Assembly: GCA_023053545.1 (NCBI GenBank)
Contig: JAKZAN010000007.1
Coordinates: 8,184,001 to 8,248,000, forward strand
DNA length: 64,000 bases
Direction: 5' to 3'
Source of the DNA: Lepidurus packardi
Lineage: Eukaryota; Arthropoda; Branchiopoda; Notostraca; Triopsidae
The number at the start of each line of letters is the position of its first letter. Position 1 is the stretch's first letter. Both the position numbers and the translations under genes were made by a program. The notes under the pieces are model-generated. The model did not search any database. It saw nothing but the letters and a program-made list of their open reading frames with translations, and was not told the DNA's origin. This document shows, in pieces, positions 46,020 through 56,725 of the stretch.

Positions 46020-46894
46020 GATGGCGTCATCATCCTCGGTGGAACCCGAAGACACCAGTTCGACCTCCACTCTTGAGTCTGTCATGGAGCCTGAGAAGGA
46101 AAAGAGCCCCATGCAACCAATTCCAGTAGCTGAACCGGAACCCGAGCCCAAACCTGAGCCTGACCAGAAGGAACAAACCAAAACTGAAGCGGCGCAGCCT
46201 GAGCCCGAGCCTGAAACTGACAAGGAACATTACTCTCATGACCATGATGATCACGATCACCAAGATCATGAACATGAACATGGAGAGCCTCATTTGGTTG
46301 CCGAACATGGAAATGCGTTGCAAACTTCCCAAGTTGGCTTGGCCCAAGAAACCAAAGGTAAAAAAAGAACACTTTAAAAATCCTTAATCGATATTTTCCT
46401 GGATTTCTTTTAAGTACTGGGAAGGCGGGGCTTTTCCTCCTAGAGGAACTGGCCTCGTCTTCTTTGGATGTTTAAGCTGCTGTTTTTGCTCTAACCATGT
46501 CTTTATCCTTGGAATTTGGCAAGACTTCGATTCTCTTCCTCCTTTCTATCTGACCATGTTGAGCCTTCAGTCGGAAGATCCGTTTGACATGCCTGCGGAT
46601 CAGCCCGCGAAATCCAAAGTCGATGATGATGATGACGACGATGATGATGACGATGACGACGACGACGATGACGTGAAAGGTGTAACAACCAAGAAACCAA
46701 TGGTCGCCAAGACTACTGTCGCGAAATCTGTAAAGAAAGCTACTCCAGCACCACCAAAACCTACTGAAGATGACGATGATGACGACGATGACGACGACGA
46801 CGACGATGATAAGGACAACGACAAGAAGCCCGATTCTAAACCTAAGCCTACACCTAAAAAGAGCGACAAAAAGGACGACGACGATGATGACGAC

Positions 46895-46927
<33 letters not shown>

Positions 46928-46996
46928 CAGCGTGGAGTGGAGTGTCGTAGCTTTAATTGCTCCTTTGCGAATTCTGCTCCCTGTTACAATTACTGA
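45675..46996 (+). CDS. Secreted Asp-rich acidic protein
   Basis: Exons 45675-45855, 45935-46357 and about 46578-46996, in phase, giving about 340 aa. A clear signal peptide (MAPRIWKCCLAFSLLLALTHA) is followed by a Ser/Thr-rich region, a 12-residue Thr run, a Glu-Pro repeat region (VAEPEPEPKPEPDQ), a His/Asp segment (HYSHDHDDHDHQDHEHEHGE), then three uninterrupted Asp runs of about 17, 14 and 15 residues separated by Lys/Pro/Thr-rich spacers. It ends with a three-cysteine tail (VECRSFNCSFANSAPCYNY). Composition resembles acidic biomineralisation or calcium-binding matrix proteins (coral CARPs, mollusc Asp-rich proteins), but such similarity can be convergent. GAT and GAC codons are mixed in the runs, so the repeats are not a pure microsatellite, which suggests protein-level selection. 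The third exon's acceptor (GGAAG|AT) is a best guess. Confidence 0.75.
46578..46996 (+). repeat. Polyaspartate-coding (GAY)n tracts
   Basis: Three imperfect GAT/GAC tracts lie near 46621-46671, 46768-46810 and 46875-46918 within the last exon of the acidic protein. Length change here would alter Asp-run length without a frameshift. Confidence 0.85.
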
Positions 46997-47852
46997 ACCC
47001 GGAAAATTAAGAGGAAATTCGTGACACACTCATTTCGGTGGCAACCAGAAAATTCTTTATTCAGCACATTGTAAAAGTTGCGATTTTCGAAAGTTACAAA
47101 AGTTGGAACACCAATAGCTGAATGGGCGTGTCACGATCGTTCCTAATGGATTTTGAAATGGAGCATGATGCAAAGGAATTGACTAACCACCTTACTTACC
47201 TTTGATTTAGATGGTAGTGTGTCACAAACTAGCACAATGCGCTAATAGTTGCGATGCATCCGGCATGGAATTGAAACCAAACTGCTACGAATTATTTCTA
47301 ATCTTGGGTTTCGTTTTCTCTTTACAGCTGACAGCGCCGCCTCGTCTTTGTCAAGTATTCCCGCTCTTCTCGTGTCATTCGCCGTTGCGACGAAACTCTT
47401 TGTTTAGTTTTTTTTAGTGAAAAGTAAAATATGTGAGCCCCCTTATAGAATGGCATTGTAAGCATTGTACTGATACTAGTGCAAGACGTGTTATTTAAGA
47501 TTGTATATCCGTGAGGCTTTAATGATATCCTTTAAGAAAAAATCAACAGCTAACAGATTTTGTGAGTGTTCTTGCCATTGTGAATAATGGATTGCGTCAG
47601 TTTTCATTCTGTATCTAGTTGGATAAATTTAGCTCTGCCTTTTGAACAAGTAGACAGAAATCAGTCACATTATTACCCTATAGTAAATGCACTGACACTG
47701 AACGAACAGTATAAAGACTTTTGCAAATAAACAAATTAATACTTTTGCGTAATAACAATAACAATACAACTTGTATATAATTCTTATACATGTATTGGAA
47801 AACCACACAACTTACAAACTAACAAATAAAATAACAGTTCGAAATCGCTACA
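46997..47852. other. Convergent gap between the Asp-rich gene and COA1
   Basis: 856 bp between two genes that face each other; it should hold both 3' UTRs. A 68-codon frame at 47211-47417 follows a splice-acceptor-like tttgatttag but has no recognised homology. No AATAAA at a convincing place was seen for either gene. Confidence 0.4.
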
Positions 47853-48239
47853 TTATCGAAGTATTAACTTTCTAGTTTCGTCATCATCAGGTGCGAATTC
47901 CAAGAATTTAACAGACCATGTCCCGGACTTTTCATCCTTTACAGTTTCGAAAGACAACATACCTTTGGATTTAGGCCCACTTACGGTAACAGAAAACTTG
48001 GCTTGCGTGCCATTAGAGTAATTATGAGCGGTATCTCCCAAGTTTATATTCCCTACATTAAGAGGTTCTCCAATGACTTCCTTGACTATGGGCGATCCTG
48101 TAAACTGCTTGAGAGCGACTTGGAAGTAGTCGGATTGTCTGATGTTGTTCTGGATCCGATACTTCATATAAAGACCAGATCCGATGACGAAAACCGCTCC
48201 ATAGCCAGCTACTTTTCCTAGGGTTGTATTTGAAACCAT
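47853..48239 (-). CDS. COA1: COA1-like cytochrome c oxidase assembly factor (TIM21/COA1 superfamily)
   Basis: Small inner-membrane mitochondrial protein; human COA1 (MITRAC15) helps assemble complex IV and complex I. The 128-codon reading frame has an N-terminal hydrophobic segment (VAGYGAVFVIGSGLYMKY) and a C-terminal intermembrane-space domain. SDYFQVALKQFTGSP, EVIGEPLNVGNINLGD and FSVTVSGPKSKGMLSFE align with human YYKLAVEQL, ALGPPLNIHYLKL and LKIPVSGSKSEGLLYV. TIM21 shares the fold, but the PLN and VSG-KS-G motifs favour COA1. The coding part sits in one exon whose acceptor (TTTTTAG) is at 48251. An upstream non-coding exon probably ends near 48321 (donor ACG|GTACGTG). The ATG at 48239 is the first in frame after the acceptor. 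Confidence 0.83.
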   Translation of the reverse strand: MVSNTTLGKVAGYGAVFVIGSGLYMKYRIQNNIRQSDYFQVALKQFTGSPIVKEVIGEPLNVGNINLGDTAHNYSNGTQAKFSVTVSGPKSKGMLSFETVKDEKSGTWSVKFLEFAPDDDETRKLILR

Positions 48240-49845
48240 GCCTGCGCATACTAAAAACAGATAATGAAATATAATTATTATATAACAGGTTCCTTTCATA
48301 GCTTCCAAATTTACACGTACCGTATCCGTAATCTCAAAAAGTCCCGCTTATTCCTTGTATGATTTAAATAATATGTCACAAGATGACAGCACCCTCTGAA
48401 GTACACTCTAAACAAAATACAAGTGAGGATGGACGAGCTGTACAGTGAACTGTAAGGGATAAGAATTTTAAATAATTATAAGCAAAGTAATCTAAATGTT
48501 AAGTCTGAAATCTGGTCGGGTTAACCAATTATCTGCGTCACCTTAAAACAATTTTACTTGACAAGCTTTTTCGCGAACGTTATCAAAACGTTATCCAAAA
48601 TCCTTACTTTTGCGAGCGTTACAGTTTCAGCAGACAAACAAATTCTTGGGCAATCTACCTTGCAAAGTGGCGCCATCGCTCAACTATGCCCGGAACTATT
48701 GGTTGATGAACCGCACGTAGAACGACTTAGCCTACGCCGCCCCACTCTACTACTACAATACTACTACGCAATACGCCGCTTCGCCTAGACACTCAGTCGC
48801 AGTAGTTCACAACCCAGGAGCAAGTGTCGGTGCAGTGCGTTCCGCCCTTAGCTGGATTTCTGTGGAGCTTTAACAATTTTCAAACCAATTTAACGCTACC
48901 TGTGTCAATGTTTTTTATGGGCTTTTCTTTTACGTTTTTGCCTGGTGTAGTGATATTCTAAACAAAAAAAAGGAGTAGCAACAACCCACAAAGCCCTGCG
49001 CATTTAAAAGATACTCAAATGGTTTCCGAGAAGTGGTTGTCAATGAAGTAAACGGGCGAGCTGAAAAAAAGAGGCTAAGCAACGTAGGCTTGTGAGTGTG
49101 TGTGTGTGTGTGCTTTTGCGCAGCAACTGGCTTTCTCGTGTTGTTATGGATGCTGGTTTGTAACGGAGGGCTTTCTGCAACGCCTAACTCCCAGTGATTT
49201 TCGCGCAATAAAGCAATGCCACTTTTGCGTTCCCAACGGATACGTGCTTATTCAACATTAGGTAAGTAATAAAACTGCTGGTGAATGAATGGGTGTTGTC
49301 GTTGGGAATATGAGGCCAAAAATCCATGAATGAAGTTGTAAGCGAGTAGTGGATGTATGCAAAAAAAAAGCAGTGAAAAATGCCTTTCCATTTCTTACAA
49401 CTTCCGCTGTGGGTTGTGTAAAACCATCAATTCTATCCGAAAATGCCATGTCGTGATTACGAACGTATCGTACCGCCGAGTGCCAACGGAAAAAGGGGTC
49501 CCGTCCTGCTGTTTATTGAGCCCAAGTGAGCTAAGAATAGGCCTAACAACTTTGTCTAAAATTGAAAAAGGTATATATCTAACGGCGGAAAAAGAGGAGA
49601 GTGAAAAAGAGAGGGATTTACCCCTCGACACCCAACTTTCGTGGCCCTTGTATACCGTCATGCCATGTGGCTCCGGGGGCTCTATAGGGTTGCAATGCGT
49701 GGCGTCTAGACGGTCTTATTGACGTCAATGCTGGCGTAGTAGACCGTCCAAGCAAAAGAAAACGACAAGACAATGTGTATACTTTGAGTGCGACCTTATT
49801 TCGTCTTCTTGCTGCATCAGCAACTCTCCTAAATCAGTCATTTCC
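48240..49845. other. Region upstream of COA1
   Basis: About 1.6 kb with the COA1 promoter and a short non-coding exon ending near 48321. A short GT-rich microsatellite lies at about 49091-49112. Open frames are short and unrecognised. Confidence 0.4.
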
Positions 49846-50150
49846 CTATTGTTACCTTTTTCGAGTCCCCTTTTTGTCTTTCATTCGATAGTTGAACTTG
49901 TTGAGACTAATAATGCGTTCTACTGGCTGCACTGATGCAATATTTTTGACACTCGAGTGTGTCAAACGTGGATGTCTTTACACAGTGTGTACATACACTG
50001 AGTGCTAAAAGTATTGCACCAGTGCAGCCAGTGGACTCTCCGAAAAGGTTGAGCCCGCCAACGTTCCTTAGTTTCATTATTGCTTACAGTATTTCACTAT
50101 TGTAATATTACATTATTGGGTCAGTGCCCAGTCCGGGTCCCCGCTTGAAA
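49846..50150 (+). mobile_element. Palindromic MITE-like element, uninterrupted copy
   Basis: The core at 49917-50038 has inverted repeats of about 45 bp: ttctactggctgcactgatg on the left pairs with the right arm caccagtgcagccagtgga. Flanking sequence (ttcattcgatagttgaactt and tttcattattgcttac) is shared with the copy at 50158-51117, so the two are a tandem duplication of a larger unit. Confidence 0.7.
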
Positions 50151-50311
50151 CTGTGCGCTATTGTTACCCTCTTCGTTCGAGTCCCTTTTTTGTCTTTCAT
50201 TCGATAATTGAACTTGTTGAGACTAATAACGCGTTCCACTTGCTGCACTGGTGCAATATTTTTGGCACTCAGTGTGCCAAACATATAGATGCTTACACAT
50301 TATGCATAGTA

Positions 50312-50486
50312 CGTTTAGAAAAAAACGACCCAAACAAACCGTACCATCCTAATGGCCCGCAACTGTGCGTCTGGAAACACGAATAGCCGTTCCGAATGGA
50401 CGGCTATTCGCAGCACTGTTTCCAGACGCGCAAGTTGTGGGCCATTAGGACAGTACGTTTTGTTTGGGTTGCGTTTTATTTAAACG
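50312..50486. repeat. Long near-perfect hairpin (foldback element)
   Basis: Arms of about 85 bp around a centre near 50399: left arm segments ctaatggcccgcaactgtgc and gtctggaaacacgaatagcc pair with ggctattcgcagcactgttt and gcaagttgtgggccattag. The loop is only a few bases. Similar flanks (gcatagtac and gcacagtac) may be a degenerate target duplication. Confidence 0.8.
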
Positions 50487-50557
50487 CACTGCACAGTACC
50501 GAAGTTATTGATTGTCGTATGGAGTTGAAGTTGATCAATCACGCCGCTTATTCATTC

Positions 50558-50844
50558 TTTAGACAAGTTTTGTCTACTTCCACGCACAGGTAGGGTTCTC
50601 AACACCTCCCCATGTAATTAAAGGAGCAGGTCAGTCAATTAAAGGCTCCTTAGTAGCGCAGCTAATCTCTTTACCCTGACAAACAAAAGGTCAAAGCAAA
50701 GAAAATGCTTGGTGACCGTGAATCTACAAACTTCTATTTTACTTTTTACTAAGGAGTATTTAATTGACTTATTTGCTCCTTTAGTTAACTGGGGAGGTGT
50801 TGAGAATCCTACCTGAGCGTAGAAGTCGACAAAACGAGTCTAAA
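50558..50844. mobile_element. MITE with ~90-bp terminal inverted repeats
   Basis: Left tttagacaagttttgtctac, caggtagggttctcaacacc and gagcaggtcagtcaattaaa pair with the right end read on the other strand (tttagactcgttttgtcgac, caggtaggattctcaacacc). It is about 287 bp with no coding potential. The ggtagggttctcaa motif also occurs inside the pogo-like elements at 52.9 and 61.1 kb. Confidence 0.75.
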
Positions 50845-51117
50845 CAGTGGATAAACGCAGTGATTCCTCAATTTTGAAACTCCTTAAGACGATCAATAAG
50901 TTCAATACTGTACATACACTGACTGCCAAAATTATTGCACCAATGCAACCAATGGAACGCGCTATAACCCTCTTGTTTGTTGTTTTAAGTGAAGGGGGTG
51001 GGGACTTTCTGAAAAGGTCGAGTTTGTGAACGTTCCTTTGTTTCATTATTGCGTATTTCACTGCTTAATTATTTTGTCAATGCGCAGGCCGGAGGAACGA
51101 GTCCCCAGTGGACACTG

Positions 51118-52903
51118 TACAAAAGTCGGTAGCCTTGTACGTACTTCTTTTTTTTTATATGTATTGTTTTTAAGGATGGGGGATGGTTATTGTAGCCACG
51201 TAACACAAACTGGTGACTCTGGGTCCTATTGTTTACAGTAGGCTAATGGGATGTCGTCTCATTTCGCTCGTGTTAGGCACCCAAATTGCGTTAGCGTATC
51301 CTGCAAACTTTGTTATTCTTGTTGTTACGTTGGCTACTTGATTTGAGAAAGATGCTGACGTCTTCCCCTCCCCCGTCCCGTGTTAGGTGGGTGAGTTTAG
51401 ACACGCTCTAAAAGAATGAACGAGGGGAAAAAATAAAAAAATAGAAAGAAGAATAGAAAAGAAACCCAGAAACGTGTCAAATATAACTCGAGTTGTACTC
51501 AGTTCTGCTACCTCGTTAGCCCATTCCAATGGTTATGCATTCCCAGTGGAAAAAAGTTCCTAATTACATCAAAGCGAGCCCCTCCAAAAATAAGAGCAAA
51601 ATTGGGTTACGTTCTGACGTAAGCGTTGACTTCACACACTGACTTTGTATGCTTCCTTTTTTTAAACTCTTTTTTACTTCTTCTTTTTAATTTTAGGGAA
51701 ATTTTCTGCATGAAATTTGCATAGTTCGCATGATTTGCATGCATTTGCCCAGTTGACAAGGGTGAGATCACGGATGGCTGAGAAAACCTTTACTGATTCA
51801 AGCGCAAGTTTATAGCATCCTATAGCACGATTGAAGTGAGTTTTTCGGCTCTTGGGGACGCACGTACACATAAGGTATACAAGGCCGCCTACTTTTCCCT
51901 TCGAGTTTTTGGAGGGTAAACGACAAGGTTTCAACCAACCAAACATTCCTGACCAGGTGAGTGCGTATTCGTTTGTATAAATTGTTGCATGAGAGGGGCT
52001 TGTAAAAGAAGGCTGAACCTTTTGGGGCTTTCTGTGCGATTTTCAGGGGGTTCTACCCCTCTTTATTGTGTAAGGGCTCTTGGGCCTGTTTCCTCGATGC
52101 AAACAACAAAGTTTAGGATGCTAGTGTCGGAATGAATGACAGAAGTTTCTCCCGGGGATGTTTTCCATTATATTTCCCTTCGACCTCTATAAAAAAGTAA
52201 AGCAAGAGCAAGGCAAAGCCGAGGGTTTTATTGTGTGGCAGACATATATAGCATGTCGTCAAGCCCAAGTCAAATGGTCCCTGATCCGTGGGCGGACGAT
52301 TTGGGAAAGCCTGAAATTGAACAAGTTGCACAGCGAAAGACTGGCAGAATGAGCGAGAAAGAGAGAGAGAGGCAGACAAACAAACCTTGAAACGCTCAAG
52401 CATTTCCTGGAAACATCTCCCGCGAGTTGAAAGTTATATATGTAACTTTATTTTTTATTTTTGTTATTGCTGGAAGTACTTTCAGATTCCTGCAAAGTCG
52501 AATGCCTTTTTGACAGAAAGAATAAGCTGTACATAAAAATGTTGTAATTTTCCAATACATGTGTTTAACTAGTATTTCCTAATTATATAATGCCGTAAAG
52601 AATAATCCTAATTTTACACTGTTCAATAATGCCTTCAATTTTGATCTCGTAATTCATTGTAAAAGTCAAATTTCTTTTTTTGATTTGAAATCTTTAAACT
52701 TTTCAGAACAAAAGGATGAAATCTTTCCTTCTTTCCTTCCTAAACATCTTAAATTTACCTCTTAAACACTTTCTCTTAAACAATATACATCTTTTACACT
52801 ATAAGAAAATGGCAGTAATGTTTTCAGTAAACAGTATTCGTAAGAAAAAACGTTAAAAAATTTCTGGCGTTACCATTTTCTAAAAGTAACACCGTTTACA
52901 ATA
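51118..52903. other. Gene-free stretch
   Basis: A+T-rich; frames up to 96 codons were inspected and none is recognisable. A short GA-rich tract lies near 52345-52372. Nothing else was seen. Confidence 0.4.
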
Positions 52904-53644
52904 CAGTAGATGCCGCTTATTGTGATCACTAGTTATTAGAATCACACTTTGGGATATTAGAATCAATTTGAAAAGGATCTTCACATGTATTGTAGCGAAA
53001 CTGTAGTGATTGCTACATGGAATCCGGATATTGATCAATGACATTGCTTTTACGTCGTTTTTTGAAAAATCCTGTCATTTCCAGCCTACTATTACGCTAA
53101 GAGAGAAATCCCTACGAAACTCCCAAGTCAATTAAATGAGCAGGTTGTTCAATTGAATTACCAGTTCTTTAATTGACGGAAAATTAGAAGGAATATCGTA
53201 TTGAGAACCCTACCTAGCGTAGGAGTAGGTTTCAAAGGCGCAGCGTTAGTAGTGTTTTAGACGTGTGGTTATATAAGAATGGTGAAGAACAAGAAAAGAG
53301 TTGATTTTAAATGTAAAAGAGAAGTTGAAACTTACGATAAGTTAAATTTAAAAGATTTGCCACAAACCGTTAAGTTAAGCTAGGAATTCCTCAATCATCT
53401 CTATCAAAATTGTTGAAAAATCCTTACGAAATAAACAGTAGTGAGTATAGTGAATGTAGATAGGAAACGTGTAGGAAATTGTCGAAGTAGACGATGCTTT
53501 GTTTCTTCGGTTTAAACAAGCCAGTTTTACGCGCCGATTAATCCTAGCATTCTGTTGCATATTTCGATGTTCGGTTATCAGAATCTCCGCTTAATAAATC
53601 AATATTCACTTGACAAACGTGATCACAATAAACGGCATCTACCG
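52904..53644 (+). mobile_element. Deleted pogo/Tigger-like DNA transposon, copy A
   Basis: 741 bp between TA dinucleotides. The ends cagtagatgccgcttattgt and, reversed, cggtagatgccgtttattgt are inverted repeats with the subterminal motif ttattagaatca. At 53279 an ATG opens KKRVDFKCKREVETYDKLNL, the start of a CENP-B/pogo-type helix-turn-helix. A small difference from copy B makes this frame stop at TAG about 34 codons in. The catalytic region is absent. Confidence 0.75.
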
Positions 53645-53845
53645 TACTTCCAAATTGATATTGTTTCAATCTTCGCCGTAAAGTTACGTTCTGTGAATTT
53701 ATACTGAATTGGGAATTTATACTGAATTTGTATTAAACAAAATATATTCATAACTATTAACTTATACTAATTATATTAAACTATATTAAGAATGTATACA
53801 AACAATTCTTACTAACTTCAGAGTTTTCATTGTAGTTTTACAATA

Positions 53846-53975
53846 CAGTGAAACCCGGTTAACACGACAAAATGGAATTCCGGTCCGGACAAACCCTGTG
53901 TAACTTCAATTTATCTTTTACGAAATCCTTTCAACACGAAACAATATTTCGGTTTCGTGTTAAACAGTTTTCGCT
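53846..53975. mobile_element. Short TA-flanked MITE (pogo/mariner type)
   Basis: 130 bp. The left end cagtgaaacccggttaacac and right end gtgttaaacagttttcgctg are inverted repeats, each bordered by TA. The CAGTGAAACC start is typical of Tc1/mariner-pogo termini. Confidence 0.75.
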
Positions 53976-54780
53976 GTAGTGCATTGGCATATAAGAAATC
54001 AGATAACGGACAGTTGGGGGAATGTATTCACTAAGATAAGGGGGCGCGAAGGGGAGGAGTAGGAGGTGGTTGGGGAGCGAGGGAATTTTGCGCGTAGGAA
54101 TGGAACGGATGTTAGCCAATATGTCGACTATACCTCGCCTGCTATTCTTGAATCTGGACTGGACTGTGGTGCTGCTGGGGTGTAACTCGACATTACGATC
54201 ATGGTCGTCATTACTGGTTACCCCCCCCACAAAAAAAGAGATTTGGCGCCGGTAAGACGCCGAGCCCGCTTATTTGGCTTCGGCTTGGACTTTTGAGTTT
54301 AAACGGAGCCACGCTCTGCCATAACCTAGCCAAACATTTGGCTGGAGTTTGTCCTTAATGCAAAACAATTTTTTTGTCTTCCTGTTTCATTTGACTGTGA
54401 TTTTTGTTTTCTATTTTAGTTATTAACATAACCCTTGTTCATTCCCCAACTTTACTTCTGTTATCCCTTTCTGCGCGTAGAGCTTCCATTCGCCCTTGTT
54501 TTGCCCGCTTTCAGCCCAGGCTGTCGTAAAGAAAAGAAAAAACAGTTGGCAACTCGGAAATGTTACGAGCCGCTCGACATAGATGAGAACGTGAGTGGCC
54601 TCGCGCCAGGGAAGATGCGCATTGCAGTAGCGTGACCTCGCATGTGTTCAAAGTTGTGCACCCAAGAGGAAGCGGAAGGCCTCAGCGAATTTTTTTTGGT
54701 CACTCGTCCATGCTGTTTAAATGAATGTTCCAAAAAATATTGGCCAGGAAGCAAACTAGTATAACAAAATAAATGTTTTT
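53976..54780. other. Gene-free stretch
   Basis: About 800 bp with short unrecognised frames and a G+C-richer palindromic patch near 54246-54290 (gccgagcccgcttatttggc). Confidence 0.35.
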
Positions 54781-55016
54781 ATGTTGATTCAATAGTATCT
54801 TTATTAAATCGAATCTTATTTTTAGTTGTACTAGGTTTATTTGATCTGAAAATAGTTTTAATAGGAAAATAGGATAAAGGAACATGACCGTGGAATAGAC
54901 AAAATAGAAAAAAATGACGCATTATTAAAGATGTCTGGATATTCATCTCGTACGCGATTGTAGGAAAGCTTGAGAAAGGATGCGTTTACAGTTCTTGTCG
55001 TTTAACATGGTTAAAT
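54781..55016 (-). pseudogene. Coding-like repeated module, copy 1
   Basis: Read on the minus strand it gives TRTVNASFLKLSYNRVRDEY and PDIFNNASFF, then after a frame change FRSNKPSTTKNKIRFNKD. The same text recurs at 56206-56440 with changes. Protein-level similarity suggests both derive from a once-coding unit, whose identity I do not recognise. Confidence 0.5.
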
Positions 55017-55033
55017 TTATGTTGATTCAATAG

Positions 55034-56205
55034 TTTTTTTTTTTTTTTTTTTTTTTAATTGAATTGCGGGCGTAGGCTGAAAGCGTGTTGCCTGACTTGT
55101 TTATTGTCAAATCATTTACATGATTTAGTCTTAAAAACTTTATAACAAGTTAGGGGGGGGGATAGGGAAGTGGGTAGGGATAAGAGTAGGGGGAGCAGTA
55201 TCAAGTAATATGTTTCCGTGTTATTGGGAGGTTGAGGTGCAGAAAGTCCGTTTGGTCTCGGAAAGAAAGAGTTTAACAGCAGGGAAAAGTTTTGGGTTGG
55301 TGAGAAAGTTCAACGGATTGAAGTGCAATTTGAGAGAACTGTGAGCTCTAATCAGTTTTGCTCGATATTTGTTGAGCCATCGGCAATGTATAAAAACATG
55401 GTGTAAGTCTTGGACGGCATGATCTGGGCAAGGGCAGGAATTTGTAAGCGAACGTTTGATTCTTTGCAAATAGCTCAACGTTGGGTAGTGGGTAGAGCGT
55501 ACCTGTATAAGAGACGATACGATGTTTCTGGGGTGTTTTGTTTTTATAATTGGTTTTAAGCCAGGCTTAACTCCAAGGTGCTTCAGATGAGTTGCTGAAG
55601 GAAGACTTTCCCATTCTTTTGTCCATTCAGTGATCAGGGTTTTGTGTATAGTTTGGTGAGACTTTGGGGATATAGTCAGTAGTCTCGAAAGTGGTCTTGG
55701 TCAAGTCGATAAGTCTGTTTGAGTTTGTGATGTACCGTTTGGTCTTGTTTCCTGTCTGTGCCAGTCGTTCCGTTCCTAGTCTGGAAGATACGTAGCGAAG
55801 TCCAGATTCTTTGATGAGGAGTTTTAGCGGTAAGATGTCGGTTTCAACTTCCAATGTTGATGTCGGAGTGGTTTTGAGTGCTCCAGTGATTGCTAATAGG
55901 GCCTGCCGATGGATCGAGGAGAGTGGTCGTAAGGATGTTGGAGTAATGTTAAACCAGGCTGGGGATGCGTACAGTAGCTTGGAGTAAACTGTCGCCGAAA
56001 TGAGCGTCTTTAGTTGACTACACGAGATAGTTCTGTTTTGCTTAGCAATAGTGCGAATACGATGAAGTGACTTGTTTATAGCTGCTGCTAGGGATCTTAC
56101 ATGGGCTGACCAGTCAAGCTTCTTATCTAAAATTAAACCCAAATATGGTACGGAATCGCTCGGAAGTATCGTGGTGTTTTGCCAGGTTAACGGGGTAAAG
56201 TCGGG
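55034..56205 (-). mobile_element. 5'-truncated LINE (non-LTR retrotransposon) fragment
   Basis: A minus-strand element of 1172 bp ending in 23 A (plus-strand T run 55034-55056) and flanked by a 14-bp target duplication, tgttgattcaatag, at 55020-55033 and 56206-56219. It keeps the end of the reverse-transcriptase ORF: VPYLGLILDKKLDWSAHVRS, VYSKLLYASPAWFNITP and SIHRQALLAITGALKTTPTS, then in another frame a CCHC-like motif CPCPDHAVQDLHHVFIHC. The form fits the Jockey/CR1/I group. The frame closes at 55627, so the coding part carries at least one disabling change between 55479 and 55627. It is dead on arrival, as most truncated LINE copies are. Confidence 0.88.
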
Positions 56206-56595
56206 TGTTGATTCAATAGTATCTTTATTAAATTGAATCGTATTTTGGGTTGTACTGGGTTTATTTGATCTGAAAATAGTTTTAATAGGAAAATAGGATA
56301 AAGGAACATGACCGTGGAATAGACAAAATAGAAAAAATGACGCATCATTGAAGATGTCTGGATATTCATCTCGTACGTGATTGAAGGAAAGCTTGAGAAA
56401 GGATGCGTTTACTGTTCTTGTCGTTATTAACTTGGTTTTGAATTGAGAAGGACCAGAGCGCATAGGAAAAGAAAAAAGAGACTGAGGTACCAGTCCGTTC
56501 ATGTTACGCCCCACAGCAGATTCCAAGCTGGTCAGGTAGCAAGTCTCTTTAGATTTTTGGTTCGTCAATTTGGGCTCGTCACGTCGGCTAAACAA
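56206..56595 (-). pseudogene. Coding-like repeated module, copy 2 (LINE insertion target)
   Basis: The minus strand encodes TTRTVNASFLKLSFNHVRDE, YPDIFNDASFF and FRSNKPSTTQNTIQFNKD; about 230 bp repeat copy 1. Upstream residues (GRNMNGLVPQSLFSFPMRSG) are open to 56595. The LINE at 55034-56205 inserted at its downstream edge. The long continuous frame here joins module and LINE only by chance. Function unknown. Confidence 0.5.
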
Positions 56596-56725
56596 GAGTG
56601 ATACGTCCCAATATCAAACGGTTCACCCATAAGATTAGGGAGCTTTCGACGGTATTTTTCTTTTTTTTTTATCATTATTATATCTTGCTTTTGTGGGATT
56701 TTTTTTCAAGTATTGACCGAAAAGC

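Larger units (their letters stand above)
50158..51117 (+). mobile_element. Second copy of the palindromic element, split by two insertions
   Basis: Left half 50158-50300 and right half about 50905-51117 match the uninterrupted copy. Between them lie the hairpin at 50312-50486 and the TIR element at 50558-50844. The order shows the insertions came after the tandem duplication. Confidence 0.7.

Noticed and set aside
45572-46377. Minus-strand Val/Ser- and Phe/Leu-rich frames opposite the acidic gene
   Set aside because: They are antisense shadows of GAT/GAC, CCT/GAG and ACT codon repeats on the plus strand.
46472-47029. 185-codon minus-strand Ile/Val-rich frame resembling a membrane protein
   Set aside because: It is the antisense reading of the polyaspartate codons.
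47853-48239. TIMM21 instead of COA1
   Set aside because: TIM21 and COA1 share a fold, but the short length and the EPLNVG and VSGPKSKG motifs fit COA1 better.
55627-56595. 322-codon continuous frame as one host gene
   Set aside because: The poly(A) tract and target duplication show it is a LINE fragment inserted beside an unrelated module; the frame continues across by chance.
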